A stretch of 64,000 nucleotides of DNA from an uncultured Shimia sp. (GTDB lineage: Bacteria > Pseudomonadota > Alphaproteobacteria > Rhodobacterales > Rhodobacteraceae). Shown one piece after another: positions 36,422 through 45,074 of this stretch. The first letter of the stretch is position 1; each line of letters begins with the position of its first letter. The stretch lies in assembly GCA_937897325.1 (NCBI GenBank), contig CALCOY010000034.1, forward strand, positions 16,101 to 80,100, in the 5' to 3' direction. A model generated the notes under the pieces. The model searched no databases. It was not told the origin of the DNA and saw only the letters and a program-made list of their open reading frames with translations. Position numbers and translations under genes: made by a program.

Positions 36422-37897
36422 TCAGACCGACATGCAGATATACTTCATCTCAAGGAATTCTTCGATGCCGTGGTGGCTGCCCTCGCGGCCGAGGCCCGAT
36501 TGCTTTACCCCGCCAAAGGGGGCGACCTCGGTTGAGATGATGCCGGTGTTCACGCCAACGATCCCATATTCGAGCGCTTCAGCCACTTTATAAACACGGG
36601 AAAGATCCTTGGCGTAGAAATAGCTGGCGAGGCCAAAGATAGTGTCATTGGCCATAGTGATGACGTCTTCGACGTCCTCGAACCTGAAAAGCGGGGCGAG
36701 AGGGCCGAAGGTTTCTTCCTGCGCGACCTTCATCTCCTGCGTGATGCCGGTGATGATCGTCGGATTGAAGAAATTCCCGTCGAGATCATCGCCGGCATCA
36801 CCAAGGATAACGCTGCCGCCCCTGGCCTTGGCATCCTCGATATGCTCGACAACCTTTTCGGAGGCTTCTGCATTGATGAGTGGCCCCAGATCGGTGCCGT
36901 CTTCGAGCCCGTCACCCACCTTCATTTTCTCGACTGCGTTTTTGAGTTTCTCAGCAAATGTATCATAGACCCCAGCCTGCACGTAGATCCGGTTTGCGCA
37001 GACACATGTCTGGCCATTGTTGCGGAACTTGCAGGCAATGGCCCCGTCGACGGCCGCATCAAGGTCGGCGTCATCGAAGACGATAAAGGGCGCATTGCCA
37101 CCAAGCTCCATCGAGCATTTCATGACCTGATCGGCAGCCTGAGCCAGCAAGATGCGCCCAACCTCCGTGCTACCGGTAAAGGTAAGCTTACGCACGGCGG
37201 GGTTTTCGCACATCTCCTTGCCGACTTCAGAGGACGACGAAGACGTTACAACGTTGAACACACCGGCGGGGATGCCCGCGCGTTCGGCCAGAACGCCCAT
37301 GACAATGGCGCTCAGCGGTGTTTCTTTGGCGGGCCGCGCGACAAAGCTGCATCCGGCCGCCAGCGCTGGCCCGGCCTTGCGGGTGATCATTGCGTTCGGG
37401 AAATTCCAGGGCGTAATGGACCCCACGACGCCAATCGGCTGTTTGATTACGGTAATGCGTTTGTCACGCTGGTGGCCCGGGATCGTCTCACCGTAGATGC
37501 GCTTTGCCTCCTCGGCAAAAAACTCGATGAAAGATGCGCCATAGGTGATCTCGCCCTTTGCCTCCGCCAGTGGTTTGCCCTGTTCGGATGTCAGGATAAT
37601 TGCGAGATCCTCGGCGTTTTCCAGCATCAGGTCGAACCATTTTCTCAGAATGCCTGCGCGTTCTTTGCCTGTCCAGGCGGCCCACTCCCTTTGCGCCCGC
37701 TCTGCAGCTGCGATGGCACCTGTTACCTGCTTACGGCTCAGATCGGCCACCTCTGCCACGACATCGCCACGCGCCGGATTCAGCACATCGAACGTTCCGT
37801 CATCGCCCTCGACCCAGGTTCCGTCCACATAGGCACGCGTTTCAAGCAATGTCGGATCGCTGAGCAATGATTTGAGGTTTGTCGTTCTCTCCAGCAT
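36422..37897 (-). CDS. gabD: NAD(P)-dependent succinate-semialdehyde dehydrogenase family
   Basis: A 491-residue aldehyde dehydrogenase that best fits the GabD group oxidising succinate semialdehyde in GABA breakdown. Catalytic cysteine is in NNGQTCVCANR and the activating glutamate in MELGGNAPF; the TFTGSTEVGR segment binds NAD(P). GGGAGATTGCACC precedes the chosen ATG, ten codons inside the open frame. No GABA transaminase is in the window, so the semialdehyde could also come from other amines. It is divergent from the alpha/beta hydrolase. Confidence 0.88.
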   Translation of the reverse strand: MLERTTNLKSLLSDPTLLETRAYVDGTWVEGDDGTFDVLNPARGDVVAEVADLSRKQVTGAIAAAERAQREWAAWTGKERAGILRKWFDLMLENAEDLAIILTSEQGKPLAEAKGEITYGASFIEFFAEEAKRIYGETIPGHQRDKRITVIKQPIGVVGSITPWNFPNAMITRKAGPALAAGCSFVARPAKETPLSAIVMGVLAERAGIPAGVFNVVTSSSSSEVGKEMCENPAVRKLTFTGSTEVGRILLAQAADQVMKCSMELGGNAPFIVFDDADLDAAVDGAIACKFRNNGQTCVCANRIYVQAGVYDTFAEKLKNAVEKMKVGDGLEDGTDLGPLINAEASEKVVEHIEDAKARGGSVILGDAGDDLDGNFFNPTIITGITQEMKVAQEETFGPLAPLFRFEDVEDVITMANDTIFGLASYFYAKDLSRVYKVAEALEYGIVGVNTGIISTEVAPFGGVKQSGLGREGSHHGIEEFLEMKYICMSV

Positions 37898-37972
37898 GGT
37901 GCAATCTCCCTTGAGCGTGATCTTCAAAGACCAACATTTGTCGGTCTTGTCCAGTTCCCGGCAGGAGTTCCA

Positions 37973-38764
37973 ATGGCTGATTTAGACGATGCCTATGCCA
38001 ATGCGCCCTACATCCCCGACGCCGAAAGCTACCCGCCCCGCTGGATAGGAGAGGCCGAAGCCTTTCGCGCAAATCTGGGCGCGCGCGCTGCACTCGATCT
38101 GCCCTACGGTCCGTCCGAGCGACAGGCATATGACATGTTTTTGCCCGAAGGCGATGCGCAAGGCACGCTGATTTTTGTACATGGTGGTTATTGGCGGACC
38201 TTTGATCGCAAGACGTGGTCACATTTCGCGAAAGGCGCGCTGGCGAAGGGCTGGGCGGTTGCGATGCCGTCTTACAATCTATGCCCACATGTGCGCATCG
38301 CGACCATCACGCAAGAGATCGCATTGGCCGTTCAGGAGATCGCCAGCAAGACCGACGGGCCGATCAGCCTTGCCGGACATTCGGCGGGCGGTCATTTGGT
38401 GGCACGGATGCTGGCACCGGGTATGATGCCCGGCGATGTGACCGTTCGGCTGAGCCATGTGATGCCGATCTCGCCCTTGTCGGATCTGGAGCCGTTGGTC
38501 CAGACCGCCATGAACGCGGATTTCCGGATGGATCAGGCCATGGCGCGGGCCGAAAGCCCATTGCTCCAACCTGCGCCGGATGTCGCGGTTACGGTCTGGG
38601 TGGGCGGTGCGGAACGGCCCGTTTTCCTCGATCAGGCGATGTGGCTTGGCCAGGCTTGGGCCTGCGCGCATGTTGTGGCCAAAGACAAACACCATTTCGA
38701 TGTGATCGACGACCTGACGGATGAAAAGAGCGCCATGATCACCACCTTGACGGCCCCTGCCTGA
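37973..38764 (+). CDS. Alpha/beta hydrolase (kynurenine-formamidase-like)
   Basis: A 263-residue serine hydrolase. The oxyanion motif HGGYW is at 70-74 and the nucleophile elbow is AGHSAGGH (about 132-139); a late KDKHHFDVID carries the catalytic histidine. HGGYW is the mark of arylformamidase-like esterases. No other kynurenine-pathway genes are near. The creatinase gene follows by 90 bases on the same strand, so an amide or ester substrate linked to osmolyte use is possible. Confidence 0.78.
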   Translation: MADLDDAYANAPYIPDAESYPPRWIGEAEAFRANLGARAALDLPYGPSERQAYDMFLPEGDAQGTLIFVHGGYWRTFDRKTWSHFAKGALAKGWAVAMPSYNLCPHVRIATITQEIALAVQEIASKTDGPISLAGHSAGGHLVARMLAPGMMPGDVTVRLSHVMPISPLSDLEPLVQTAMNADFRMDQAMARAESPLLQPAPDVAVTVWVGGAERPVFLDQAMWLGQAWACAHVVAKDKHHFDVIDDLTDEKSAMITTLTAPA

Positions 38765-38854
38765 TCGGGCATCGCTGCATCGCGGGTGATGGCGTCGCCC
38801 GGTTTTCGCATCCTTGTCCTGCACGCCGGGACCTGTCTTTTGGGGGAGGCACGG

Positions 38855-40063
38855 ATGACACCCCGTCCTGATTTCTACCGCTTTCACAACGGCGAAAAGG
38901 CCGAGCTGCCATTCGACGATCATGAATATGAAGCGCGGCTCAGCGCTTTGCGCGGCCGGATGGCCGATGCGGGTGTCGAGGCGGCCGTTTTCACCTCGAT
39001 GCACAACATCGCCTATTATTCCGGTTTTCTTTATTGCGCCTTCGGACGCCCCTACGGCCTTGTCGTCACGCCGACTGAAAGCGTAACGATCAGTGCAGGG
39101 ATCGATGCGGGTCAACCGTGGCGGCGCTGCTATGGGGACAACCTGACCTACACGGACTGGCAGCGCGACAATTTCTGGCGTGCGGTGCAATCCGTCACTG
39201 GCACTGGCAGGCATTGCGGCTATGAAGGCGATCACATGACGATTGCGGCCCGCGATCTCTTCAGCGCGATCTTAGCGCCTTCGGATGTCACTGACCTTGC
39301 CTCAATCGCGATGGCGCAAAGGATGCGCAAGTCAAAGGCCGAGATCGCCCTTATCCGCGCGGGGGCGGCGGTTGCGGATGTGGGCGGCTATGCAATCCAT
39401 GACGCCGCAACGGCAGGTGCACGTGAGATCGACGTGGCCATGGCCGGGCGCGACGCCATGGAAAAAGAGATTGCCAAACGGTTCCCTGATGCCGAATACC
39501 GCGACACATGGGTCTGGTTTCAATCGGGCATCAACACGGACGGCGCACACAATCCTGTAACAGGCCGCAAGCTTAAGGCGGGCGATATCCTCTCGCTGAA
39601 CGCCTTCCCGATGATCTCGGGCTATTACACGGCGCTTGAACGCACGATGTTCGTCGAAACGGTCGATGACGCAAGCTTGAAGATATGGGCGGCCAATGTT
39701 GCGGCCCATGAATTGGGTATGAGCCTTCTCAAACCCGGAATCTCCTGTGCGGAGGTCACAGCGAAGATCAACGATTTCTTTGCCGCGCAGGACCTCTTGC
39801 AATACCGGACCTTTGGTTACGGTCATTCCTTCGGTCTCCTTTCGCATTATTACGGGCGCGAAGCGGGGCTTGAACTGCGCGAAGATATCGACACGGTCCT
39901 GGAGCCGGGAATGGTCATATCGATGGAGCCAATGCTGACGATCCCGTGGGGCCAGCCTGGGGCAGGGGGCTACCGAGAACATGACATCCTGATCATCACC
40001 GATGACGACGCGGAGAACATAACCGGCTATCCCTACGGCCCAGGCTTCAACGTCGTCGGCTAG
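38855..40063 (+). CDS. Creatinase (creatine amidinohydrolase)
   Basis: A 402-residue M24 pita-bread-fold enzyme that hydrolyses creatine to sarcosine and urea without a metal. It is strikingly close to Pseudomonas putida creatinase: GQPWRRCYGDNLTYTDWQRD, TWVWFQSGINTDGAHNPVT and YGHSFGLLSHYYGREAGLEL; the catalytic histidine falls at residue 232, as in that enzyme. The start was chosen at the ATG after GGGGGAGG, 23 codons inside the frame. Sarcosine oxidase and urease genes are not in the window. Creatine is available to a marine bacterium from animal excretion. Confidence 0.92.
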   Translation: MTPRPDFYRFHNGEKAELPFDDHEYEARLSALRGRMADAGVEAAVFTSMHNIAYYSGFLYCAFGRPYGLVVTPTESVTISAGIDAGQPWRRCYGDNLTYTDWQRDNFWRAVQSVTGTGRHCGYEGDHMTIAARDLFSAILAPSDVTDLASIAMAQRMRKSKAEIALIRAGAAVADVGGYAIHDAATAGAREIDVAMAGRDAMEKEIAKRFPDAEYRDTWVWFQSGINTDGAHNPVTGRKLKAGDILSLNAFPMISGYYTALERTMFVETVDDASLKIWAANVAAHELGMSLLKPGISCAEVTAKINDFFAAQDLLQYRTFGYGHSFGLLSHYYGREAGLELREDIDTVLEPGMVISMEPMLTIPWGQPGAGGYREHDILIITDDDAENITGYPYGPGFNVVG

Positions 40064-40201
40064 TTGTTTCGCTGCTGAATCCGGACGAGCCTTTCTTGTC
40101 GTCACAAGTACGGCAAGGAGTTTGACGGGCGGCGCCCCTCATCGAAGCGCGCCCGGATGGGGGCGCAAAACATCATATGTGGCGCAGCCGCGCGAAACAG
40201 G

Positions 40202-40230
40202 AAAAACCGCCCGCTGAGTGAAACGGGCGG
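40202..40230 (-). terminator. Rho-independent terminator of the psp-like operon
   Basis: On the minus strand CCGCCCG and CGGGCGG form a 7-bp GC stem with a 10-base loop, followed by TTTTT. It lies 26 bases beyond the stop of the YiaAB-type gene and marks the end of the tetR-pspA-yiaAB direction. Confidence 0.85.
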
Positions 40231-40255
40231 CGGTACTCGTTACGCACCTCTGGCG

Positions 40256-40552
40256 TCAGGCAGCGTCCTTGTGCTCTTTGACGTCGCCCACATATTCTTC
40301 GAGAAGTTTTTCGTTCCGCGCCTCTTCAATCCGGTTGATCCGGTCAACCCGTGCTTGGTTGTCGAAGCGGTATTTGACGAAGTTCACGAGGCTCAGCGTC
40401 AGAAGCAGAACGGCGATGCCCCAGTAGCCCTTTGTTGACAGTGGCACATCGGTCGAAAGCCAGAGCGACAGGCCAAGCAGGACGTAGGCGGCCACGACAC
40501 CCATCCCGTTGAAGAACATGATGACGCTGTTGTCAGGTTTGTCACTATACAT
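40256..40552 (-). CDS. YiaA/YiaB-like inner-membrane protein
   Basis: A 98-residue protein with two transmembrane helices (about 10-32 and 40-60) separated by a short loop, matching the YiaAB two-helix domain (STKGYWGIAVLLLTLSLVNF), and a charged C-terminal cytoplasmic tail (RINRIEEARNEKLLEEY) that could bind a coiled-coil partner. AGAGGGG precedes the ATG. It is 29 bases downstream of the PspA-like gene and is the last gene before the terminator. It may be the membrane partner of the PspA protein, taking the place of PspB or PspC, which are absent. Confidence 0.72.
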   Translation of the reverse strand: MYSDKPDNSVIMFFNGMGVVAAYVLLGLSLWLSTDVPLSTKGYWGIAVLLLTLSLVNFVKYRFDNQARVDRINRIEEARNEKLLEEYVGDVKEHKDAA

Positions 40553-40581
40553 AAGAATACCCCTCTAGATCTTTGTTAAAT

Positions 40582-41253
40582 TTACTCTTTAAGTCGTGAC
40601 AGAATGTCATTGGCAGTGACTTTCGTGGCGGGTCCAAAGCCGGCCTCGGCCATCCGATCTTCAAGCCCGCTGTGATCAAGCCCCGCATTGATATCGGCAA
40701 TGATCTCGGCTTGTTCCAGCGGGTCGTCCTTGCCCATCACCCGGTTGATCAGGTCCTGCGCCTGGTCTGCGGCAGAGGCCCCTTGCAACGTGGTATGCAG
40801 GCCCGATTGAATGTTTTGTTCCCTGCGGACCGCTCGCGCTGTCAGTGCTCCCTGTTTGAGGTCGATCACCCGGCGATGCCCCTTTTCCACCGATCGGCGT
40901 AGGCGCGTCGTCTGGCGCTCCAGCCGGTCTATTGTGTCACGCCTCAGCGCGGCCTCATTTTCCATTTCGGCGATAGCGCTTGCGGCTTCGCGCGCCATGT
41001 CTTCGCGATCGTCGGTCAAGGCTTCCTGCGCCCGCTCGGTCAGCGTGGCGATCCGTGTCTGCAGCATATCGAGCAGCTTCTGCTCTGACCGTTTGCGTTG
41101 GATCAGGCTGGCAAGCGTGGATTTGGCTGCGCGCACCTGTGCATCTGTTTCGCGGATTTTCTGATCAATCAACTCCAGCGCATAGACATCCCGCACCCGG
41201 TCCTCGGCTCGGGCATTGGCGCCTGCAAATAGAGTTTTGAATGTTGCCAGCAT
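40582..41253 (-). CDS. pspA: PspA/IM30 (ESCRT-III-like) family protein
   Basis: A 223-residue helical protein of the PspA/Vipp1 family, opening MLATFKTLFAGANARAEDRV and built of long coiled-coil helices (about 25-150) ending in a short C-terminal helix (GPATKVTANDILSRL). PspA proteins polymerise on stressed membranes and are structural relatives of ESCRT-III. I chose the ATG with AAGGGAG eight bases upstream; an upstream ATG six bases earlier lacks spacing. Two to three TetR-type operators lie directly upstream. No PspF, PspB or PspC is present, so control is not of the enterobacterial kind. Confidence 0.85.
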   Translation of the reverse strand: MLATFKTLFAGANARAEDRVRDVYALELIDQKIRETDAQVRAAKSTLASLIQRKRSEQKLLDMLQTRIATLTERAQEALTDDREDMAREAASAIAEMENEAALRRDTIDRLERQTTRLRRSVEKGHRRVIDLKQGALTARAVRREQNIQSGLHTTLQGASAADQAQDLINRVMGKDDPLEQAEIIADINAGLDHSGLEDRMAEAGFGPATKVTANDILSRLKE

Positions 41254-41269
41254 TGGCATCTCCCTTCCG

Positions 41270-41339
41270 TGAACATCGTTCAAGAAGCGAGATAGAACAT
41301 TCTTGAACATCGTTCAAGACATTTTTTGAACAATGTTCA
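41270..41339. promoter_or_regulatory. Cluster of three TetR-type operators upstream of pspA
   Basis: Three sites share TGAAC-N3-GTTCA: TGAACATCGTTCA (41270-41282), a longer perfect TCTTGAAC-ATC-GTTCAAGA (41301-41319) and TGAACAATGTTCA (41327-41339). The last overlaps the tetR stop. They lie between tetR and the pspA start, where a repressor would block the psp-like promoter. Confidence 0.8.
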
Positions 41340-41939
41340 GTTTTTTTTCTGAGTTGCCGATCGCAGCAGCAAAGCAATCATGTATTCAAGCTGCGCTTCG
41401 GGCACGGCAGAGATGCGGTTTTCCAGGCCCAAAAGCACAATCCCGTGCACTGAAGAGAAAAGCGTACGCGTCATCAGGTCGACTTCTTCGGCATCGAAAT
41501 CGGGAAAGCATTCGCTCACAGGGCCACTGATATATCCGAATAGCCGGGCGAGTTCGTCCAGATACCATTGCGGAACCTGCATGTCGGTCGACATGCGCAG
41601 CCCGAACAGCGCCCGCCAGAGATTCGGGTGAAGTGCTGCATAGTCCATATAGGCATGCGACATCACGATCAGCCGATCGGTCGGGGGCAGGTTGGTCTTG
41701 CCCTTAAGCGCCTTTGCGACATGTGCGCCGAGGCTTTGGAAGGTGCGCCCGTTTACCGCGATCATGATGTCTTGCAGATCGTCAAACACATTGTAGATCG
41801 CCCCGACAGAACAATCGGCCTCGGTCGCCAGGGCGCGGGCCTTGACGGCTGATAAGCCTTCTTCCTCGATATGCCGTTCGGCGATCCGGATCAGCCGATC
41901 GCGCAGGTCCTTGCGCCGTTCTTCTACCTTGCCCACCAT
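41337..41939 (-). CDS. TetR family regulator of the psp-like locus
   Basis: A 200-residue TetR-type regulator. The helix-turn-helix is at about 20-60 (LSAVKARALATEADCSVGAI, then YNVFDDLQD), followed by a helical effector domain of the TetR_C_33/WHG kind. GGGGGTG precedes the chosen ATG. One operator lies 14 bases upstream of the start and three lie at its 3' end before pspA, so autoregulation and control of the psp genes are inferred. It replaces PspF as the likely regulator of the PspA protein. Confidence 0.9.
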   Translation of the reverse strand: MVGKVEERRKDLRDRLIRIAERHIEEEGLSAVKARALATEADCSVGAIYNVFDDLQDIMIAVNGRTFQSLGAHVAKALKGKTNLPPTDRLIVMSHAYMDYAALHPNLWRALFGLRMSTDMQVPQWYLDELARLFGYISGPVSECFPDFDAEEVDLMTRTLFSSVHGIVLLGLENRISAVPEAQLEYMIALLLRSATQKKN

Positions 41940-41952
41940 TGAGACACCCCCG

Positions 41953-41965
41953 TGAACCCCGTTCA
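41953..41965. promoter_or_regulatory. TetR-type operator before tetR
   Basis: TGAACCCCGTTCA is the fourth copy of TGAAC-N3-GTTCA at this locus. It sits in the tetR leader, between the divergent tetR and coiled-coil genes, as an autoregulatory site. Confidence 0.75.
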
Positions 41966-42086
41966 AAGGAATAGCGCCCCGTCGTCTTGGTGGGAAGGGT
42001 GAAAGTCGAAGCGGTTTTATGGGACCAGCGCCTTTCTTTCGCCCAACCCATTTGCAACACTTGTCACGAATTCTCTGGGGCGACCG

Positions 42087-42105
42087 ATGTAAACGGGTGT
42101 TACAT
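42087..42105. promoter_or_regulatory. ATGTAA-N7-TTACAT palindrome before the coiled-coil gene
   Basis: Perfect 6-bp half-sites around seven bases, 40 bases upstream of the coiled-coil gene. It differs from the TGAAC sites, so the plus-strand operon may have its own regulator or promoter element. Confidence 0.4.
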
Positions 42106-42145
42106 TGCCTAAATACATCTCAGGAGATTATAAAACGGAGGGACA

Positions 42146-43222
42146 ATGTCCGATTTTCAAGCTCAGGTTCAGGAATCGCAAACGCAAGTGGCAGAGGCGC
42201 AGGCAAAGATCGCTGAACTGACCAGCCGCATTGAAACCGCGCGCCAAAAGATGAAATCCGGCGACGACATCGCGATGGACATCGAAAACGCGACGCTCGA
42301 AGATGTGCATGCGCATACAGATGTCATGAACGCCAACATTGCCGAACTGATCATGGGCCTCGACGATGTGACCAGCGCGTTCTCGAAGGATTTTGACGAG
42401 ATGCGCAACAAGACAGGCTGGGAAAGCTTTGTCGGGATCTTTGCGAAGGCCAAGGCAGAGTCCATGCGTCAGGAGCGCATTCGGACAGCCAGCATTGACG
42501 ACAAGTTGCAGGACTTGATTTCCAAATCGGACGTCATTGTGAACCTGCTGCAAGGCCAGTTGACCATGCTGGAAGAACAGAAGGTGAGCGTTGAGGGCAA
42601 CCTGTCTGAAACCCTTAATGAACGCGAGATGGTCGTCGGAGAGCTTGAGGCGCTGAAGGCGGACATCCAGGCCATGGATCCCAAGATCATCAGCCTCGAA
42701 AACCAGATCGCTTCTGAGACAGATGCTGCCAAGAGGACGGCGTTAGAAACCGAGTTGGCGGAGATCAACAGCAAATACAACGCCATGGTTCAGGATGAGC
42801 AGGTGAAGCTGGCAAAATCCCAGACGCTGGAGCGCTATATCGAAAAGGGCAAAACCTGGATCGACAGCCTTCAGAACCAGGCGGCGACGCAGATGGTGCT
42901 GATCAACAAGCTGCAGACCGACACCAAGCAGCGGGTTGTGCTTTATGATGCGCTGACAAGTTCGTTGAAAACCGCACAACAGCAGGACGTGGCGCATCGG
43001 ATCAACGAGATCGGTGTGCAGACCGACCAAGAGGCGCAGACGGCCATGGCCGGGATCGGCGCGGCGACGAATGCAAGGATGGCGGACATGCTTGAGGCCC
43101 ATGAGGACCAGATGGTCTTTGCCCGGGAAGTGCTAGAGGCCAAAGCCAAGGCTGACGAACGTTTTGCCCGGCGGTTTGAGGAGATCGTGAAGAAGCATGA
43201 CAGCAATGCGTATGGGGCGTGA
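42146..43222 (+). CDS. Long coiled-coil protein, TelA-like at best
   Basis: A 358-residue soluble protein, almost wholly alpha-helical, with coiled coils around 5-35, 145-215 and 300-350. It has no signal peptide or membrane segment. A mid-part run (QNQAATQMVLINKLQTDTKQ) vaguely recalls toxic-anion-resistance TelA/KlaA proteins, but I cannot assert the family. GGAGGGA precedes the ATG. It is the first gene of the plus-strand operon of the psp-like locus and may be a second filament or scaffold protein beside the PspA homologue. Confidence 0.6.
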   Translation: MSDFQAQVQESQTQVAEAQAKIAELTSRIETARQKMKSGDDIAMDIENATLEDVHAHTDVMNANIAELIMGLDDVTSAFSKDFDEMRNKTGWESFVGIFAKAKAESMRQERIRTASIDDKLQDLISKSDVIVNLLQGQLTMLEEQKVSVEGNLSETLNEREMVVGELEALKADIQAMDPKIISLENQIASETDAAKRTALETELAEINSKYNAMVQDEQVKLAKSQTLERYIEKGKTWIDSLQNQAATQMVLINKLQTDTKQRVVLYDALTSSLKTAQQQDVAHRINEIGVQTDQEAQTAMAGIGAATNARMADMLEAHEDQMVFAREVLEAKAKADERFARRFEEIVKKHDSNAYGA

Positions 43223-43581
43223 TGAGCAGCCACGGCCAGCGGAGAACACTCTCCTTCTACGGAGCATTATCAGCCGCGCTTTGGTTGGGTCTGTTTCTAC
43301 ATGTATTCCAAAACCATTCGGCACTTTCTGATTTGGTATCGATGCCGTCTTGGTTTCCATTTGGAAACATCACAGTCGACTGGATCATATTGGCGATGCT
43401 TGCCTCGATCGGTTTCGCAATTGGTTGTGCGTTTGGCGCAGTCGGCAGAGAGTTTAAGCGCCAACAAATGCTAGCTTCAACGAACCTAAATGCACCTGCG
43501 TCCGCTAAAGGCAAAGCCAAAACCGGATGGCTGGATCGGAACATTTTTCTTCTGGATGAAAATGGCAATCATGTCAGATGA
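43222..43581 (+). CDS. Small two-helix membrane protein
   Basis: A protein of 119 residues with two hydrophobic helices (about 10-30 and 52-74, WIILAMLASIGFAIGCAFGA) and a basic cytoplasmic tail. Its ATG overlaps the stop of the coiled-coil gene (TGATG); a GTG three bases earlier is possible. It is AT-richer than its neighbours. No known family is recognised. It may anchor the coiled-coil protein at the membrane. Confidence 0.6.
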   Translation: MSSHGQRRTLSFYGALSAALWLGLFLHVFQNHSALSDLVSMPSWFPFGNITVDWIILAMLASIGFAIGCAFGAVGREFKRQQMLASTNLNAPASAKGKAKTGWLDRNIFLLDENGNHVR

Positions 43582-43599
43582 CTTTGTGATCTATCTGCA

Positions 43600-44715
43600 A
43601 TGATTGATCAATCCCCGACCGGCCTCACCGACACTTTCGTCGCGCGCCGATATTTTCGCAAGTTCGAGACGATCACCAACCATCTTCCGCGTGTGGCGGG
43701 GGTGATGGAGGCGGATGGGCATCTGTCGCGTCACGAGATTGTCGGGCTGACGCATTATCTCGCGCAGGTCAGCTACACCTTCCGGGCTTTGTCGCTTAAA
43801 TACCTCCTGACCGGGCGGGAGACGGGGCGCTTCTTTGGCTCGCTTGCCATCGACCGGACCGAAAGCGGCTTTCCCGTGGCTGAGGAAATCCTAACGATGG
43901 CCAATGATGCGCAACAGGCAGACCGGCATTTGCGAAACATGCCCTCGGAGGCTGATCTCAAGAAAGAGATGGTCGAGGTGATTGTGGGCAAACGCGAGGT
44001 GCCGACAAAGCTGCAGTTCGCTCTTTCGCAGCGACTTTACTACGAGGAATTGCTGCGCGGTGATCTGTTCTGGGCCCGCAATGACCCAGAGGTGCAGTGG
44101 CTGGGCAATATTAGCGATCAGCGGCGTCGCTTCCTGCTGCATTGGGCGGTTTACGACAGCCAACTCAACCTGCCGATCATCTACCTGATGGAGCTTGAGG
44201 ACAGCGGTAAGGTTGCGCTGCCCAAGGACCAGCGGCGGTGGCCCGAAGTGCAGGCGCACCTGATGGCGCAATCCCTTGGCGCGTTGAAGCTGGTGACGAT
44301 CGCGACGGGCTTTGACCAGGATTTCAATGACCTGCACCCCAAGCGCCTGCGCCGGTTCCATGTCGGCCCGATGTATTCCAGCGCCTTCACGGCTCAGACA
44401 GGTCCGCTTGGCAAAGTATTGTCCGAGGCACGCGCACCTGAGGGTCATGACTGGGCGTTGGTCTGGACGGAAGAAGAGCTTTTGTCCGAACAGGTGATCG
44501 AAGAGCGTCAGGGTTGGTTTTCAAGTGTTGAACGCGAGGTCTTCGCGCTTGACCCATTTGCCGGGCGGGGGGCGGATAGCGGGGCCACACGGATGGATCG
44601 CAGCATCATCCTGCCGCAAAGGCCCTATCAGGTGCTCGAAGAGATGGGACCACCTGGCTTTTCGACCGTGCGGAAATTCGTGGTGAGCCCGCAGGGGCGG
44701 GTGCTGAGGTATTAG
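43600..44715 (+). CDS. Uncharacterised protein with TerB-like N-terminal segment
   Basis: A 371-residue soluble protein. Residues 34-50 (GVMEADGHLSRHEIVGL) recall the acidic DG-x2-S-x2-E signature of TerB-like domains, but the rest (IYLMELEDSGKVALP, RPYQVLEEMGPPGFSTVRKF) matches nothing I recognise. It lies third in the psp-like plus-strand operon and is followed by an 83-base gap with a repeat. A tie to Ter-type stress systems is only a hint. Confidence 0.55.
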   Translation: MIDQSPTGLTDTFVARRYFRKFETITNHLPRVAGVMEADGHLSRHEIVGLTHYLAQVSYTFRALSLKYLLTGRETGRFFGSLAIDRTESGFPVAEEILTMANDAQQADRHLRNMPSEADLKKEMVEVIVGKREVPTKLQFALSQRLYYEELLRGDLFWARNDPEVQWLGNISDQRRRFLLHWAVYDSQLNLPIIYLMELEDSGKVALPKDQRRWPEVQAHLMAQSLGALKLVTIATGFDQDFNDLHPKRLRRFHVGPMYSSAFTAQTGPLGKVLSEARAPEGHDWALVWTEEELLSEQVIEERQGWFSSVEREVFALDPFAGRGADSGATRMDRSIILPQRPYQVLEEMGPPGFSTVRKFVVSPQGRVLRY

Positions 44716-44744
44716 TGGGCCGAACTTATGGGTCGCCAACGTCG

Positions 44745-44773
44745 GATGCCTCCGGCGGGGATATTTGGGGCCC
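44745..44773. repeat. Dispersed intergenic repeat (copy B)
   Basis: GATGCCTCCGGCGGGGATAT followed by TTGGGGCCC, in the only sizeable gap of the operon. The GGGATATTT core is shared with the copy at 1.87 kb. This kind of sequence is frequent between genes in Rhodobacterales. Confidence 0.5.
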
Positions 44774-44798
44774 AGAGAAGAATGGGATTTGAGAGCGT

Positions 44799-45074
44799 AT
44801 GAGTGATCGGTTTGACAGTTCCGAGAGGCAGAACATGCAGATATCGTTCTGGTTCTTTCTGACCTATCTCCGCAGTGACCGGCTGCTTTTGGCCGTTGCA
44901 TTTTGGCTGTTTCTGGGCGCTGCTTGGTTGATCCATCCGGATGGCCTCGTGACGCTTCGAAGGGGTTTTGTGGCCGAAGTTGTTCTGCTTTTCGGCCCGC
45001 CTGGATACTTGGTTTGGGAATGGATCGTATTCCGGGACCAAACCCGTGATGCGCGAAAGGCGTTAGATAAATGA
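44799..45074 (+). CDS. Small two-helix membrane protein before the AAA ATPase
   Basis: A 91-residue protein with two hydrophobic segments (about 27-45, RLLLAVAFWLFLGAAWLI, and 56-75). The stop overlaps the AAA ATPase start by four bases (ATGA), so it is translationally coupled to it. A second ATG (residue 13) is possible. It may tether the ATPase to the membrane. No known family is recognised. Confidence 0.6.
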   Translation: MSDRFDSSERQNMQISFWFFLTYLRSDRLLLAVAFWLFLGAAWLIHPDGLVTLRRGFVAEVVLLFGPPGYLVWEWIVFRDQTRDARKALDK

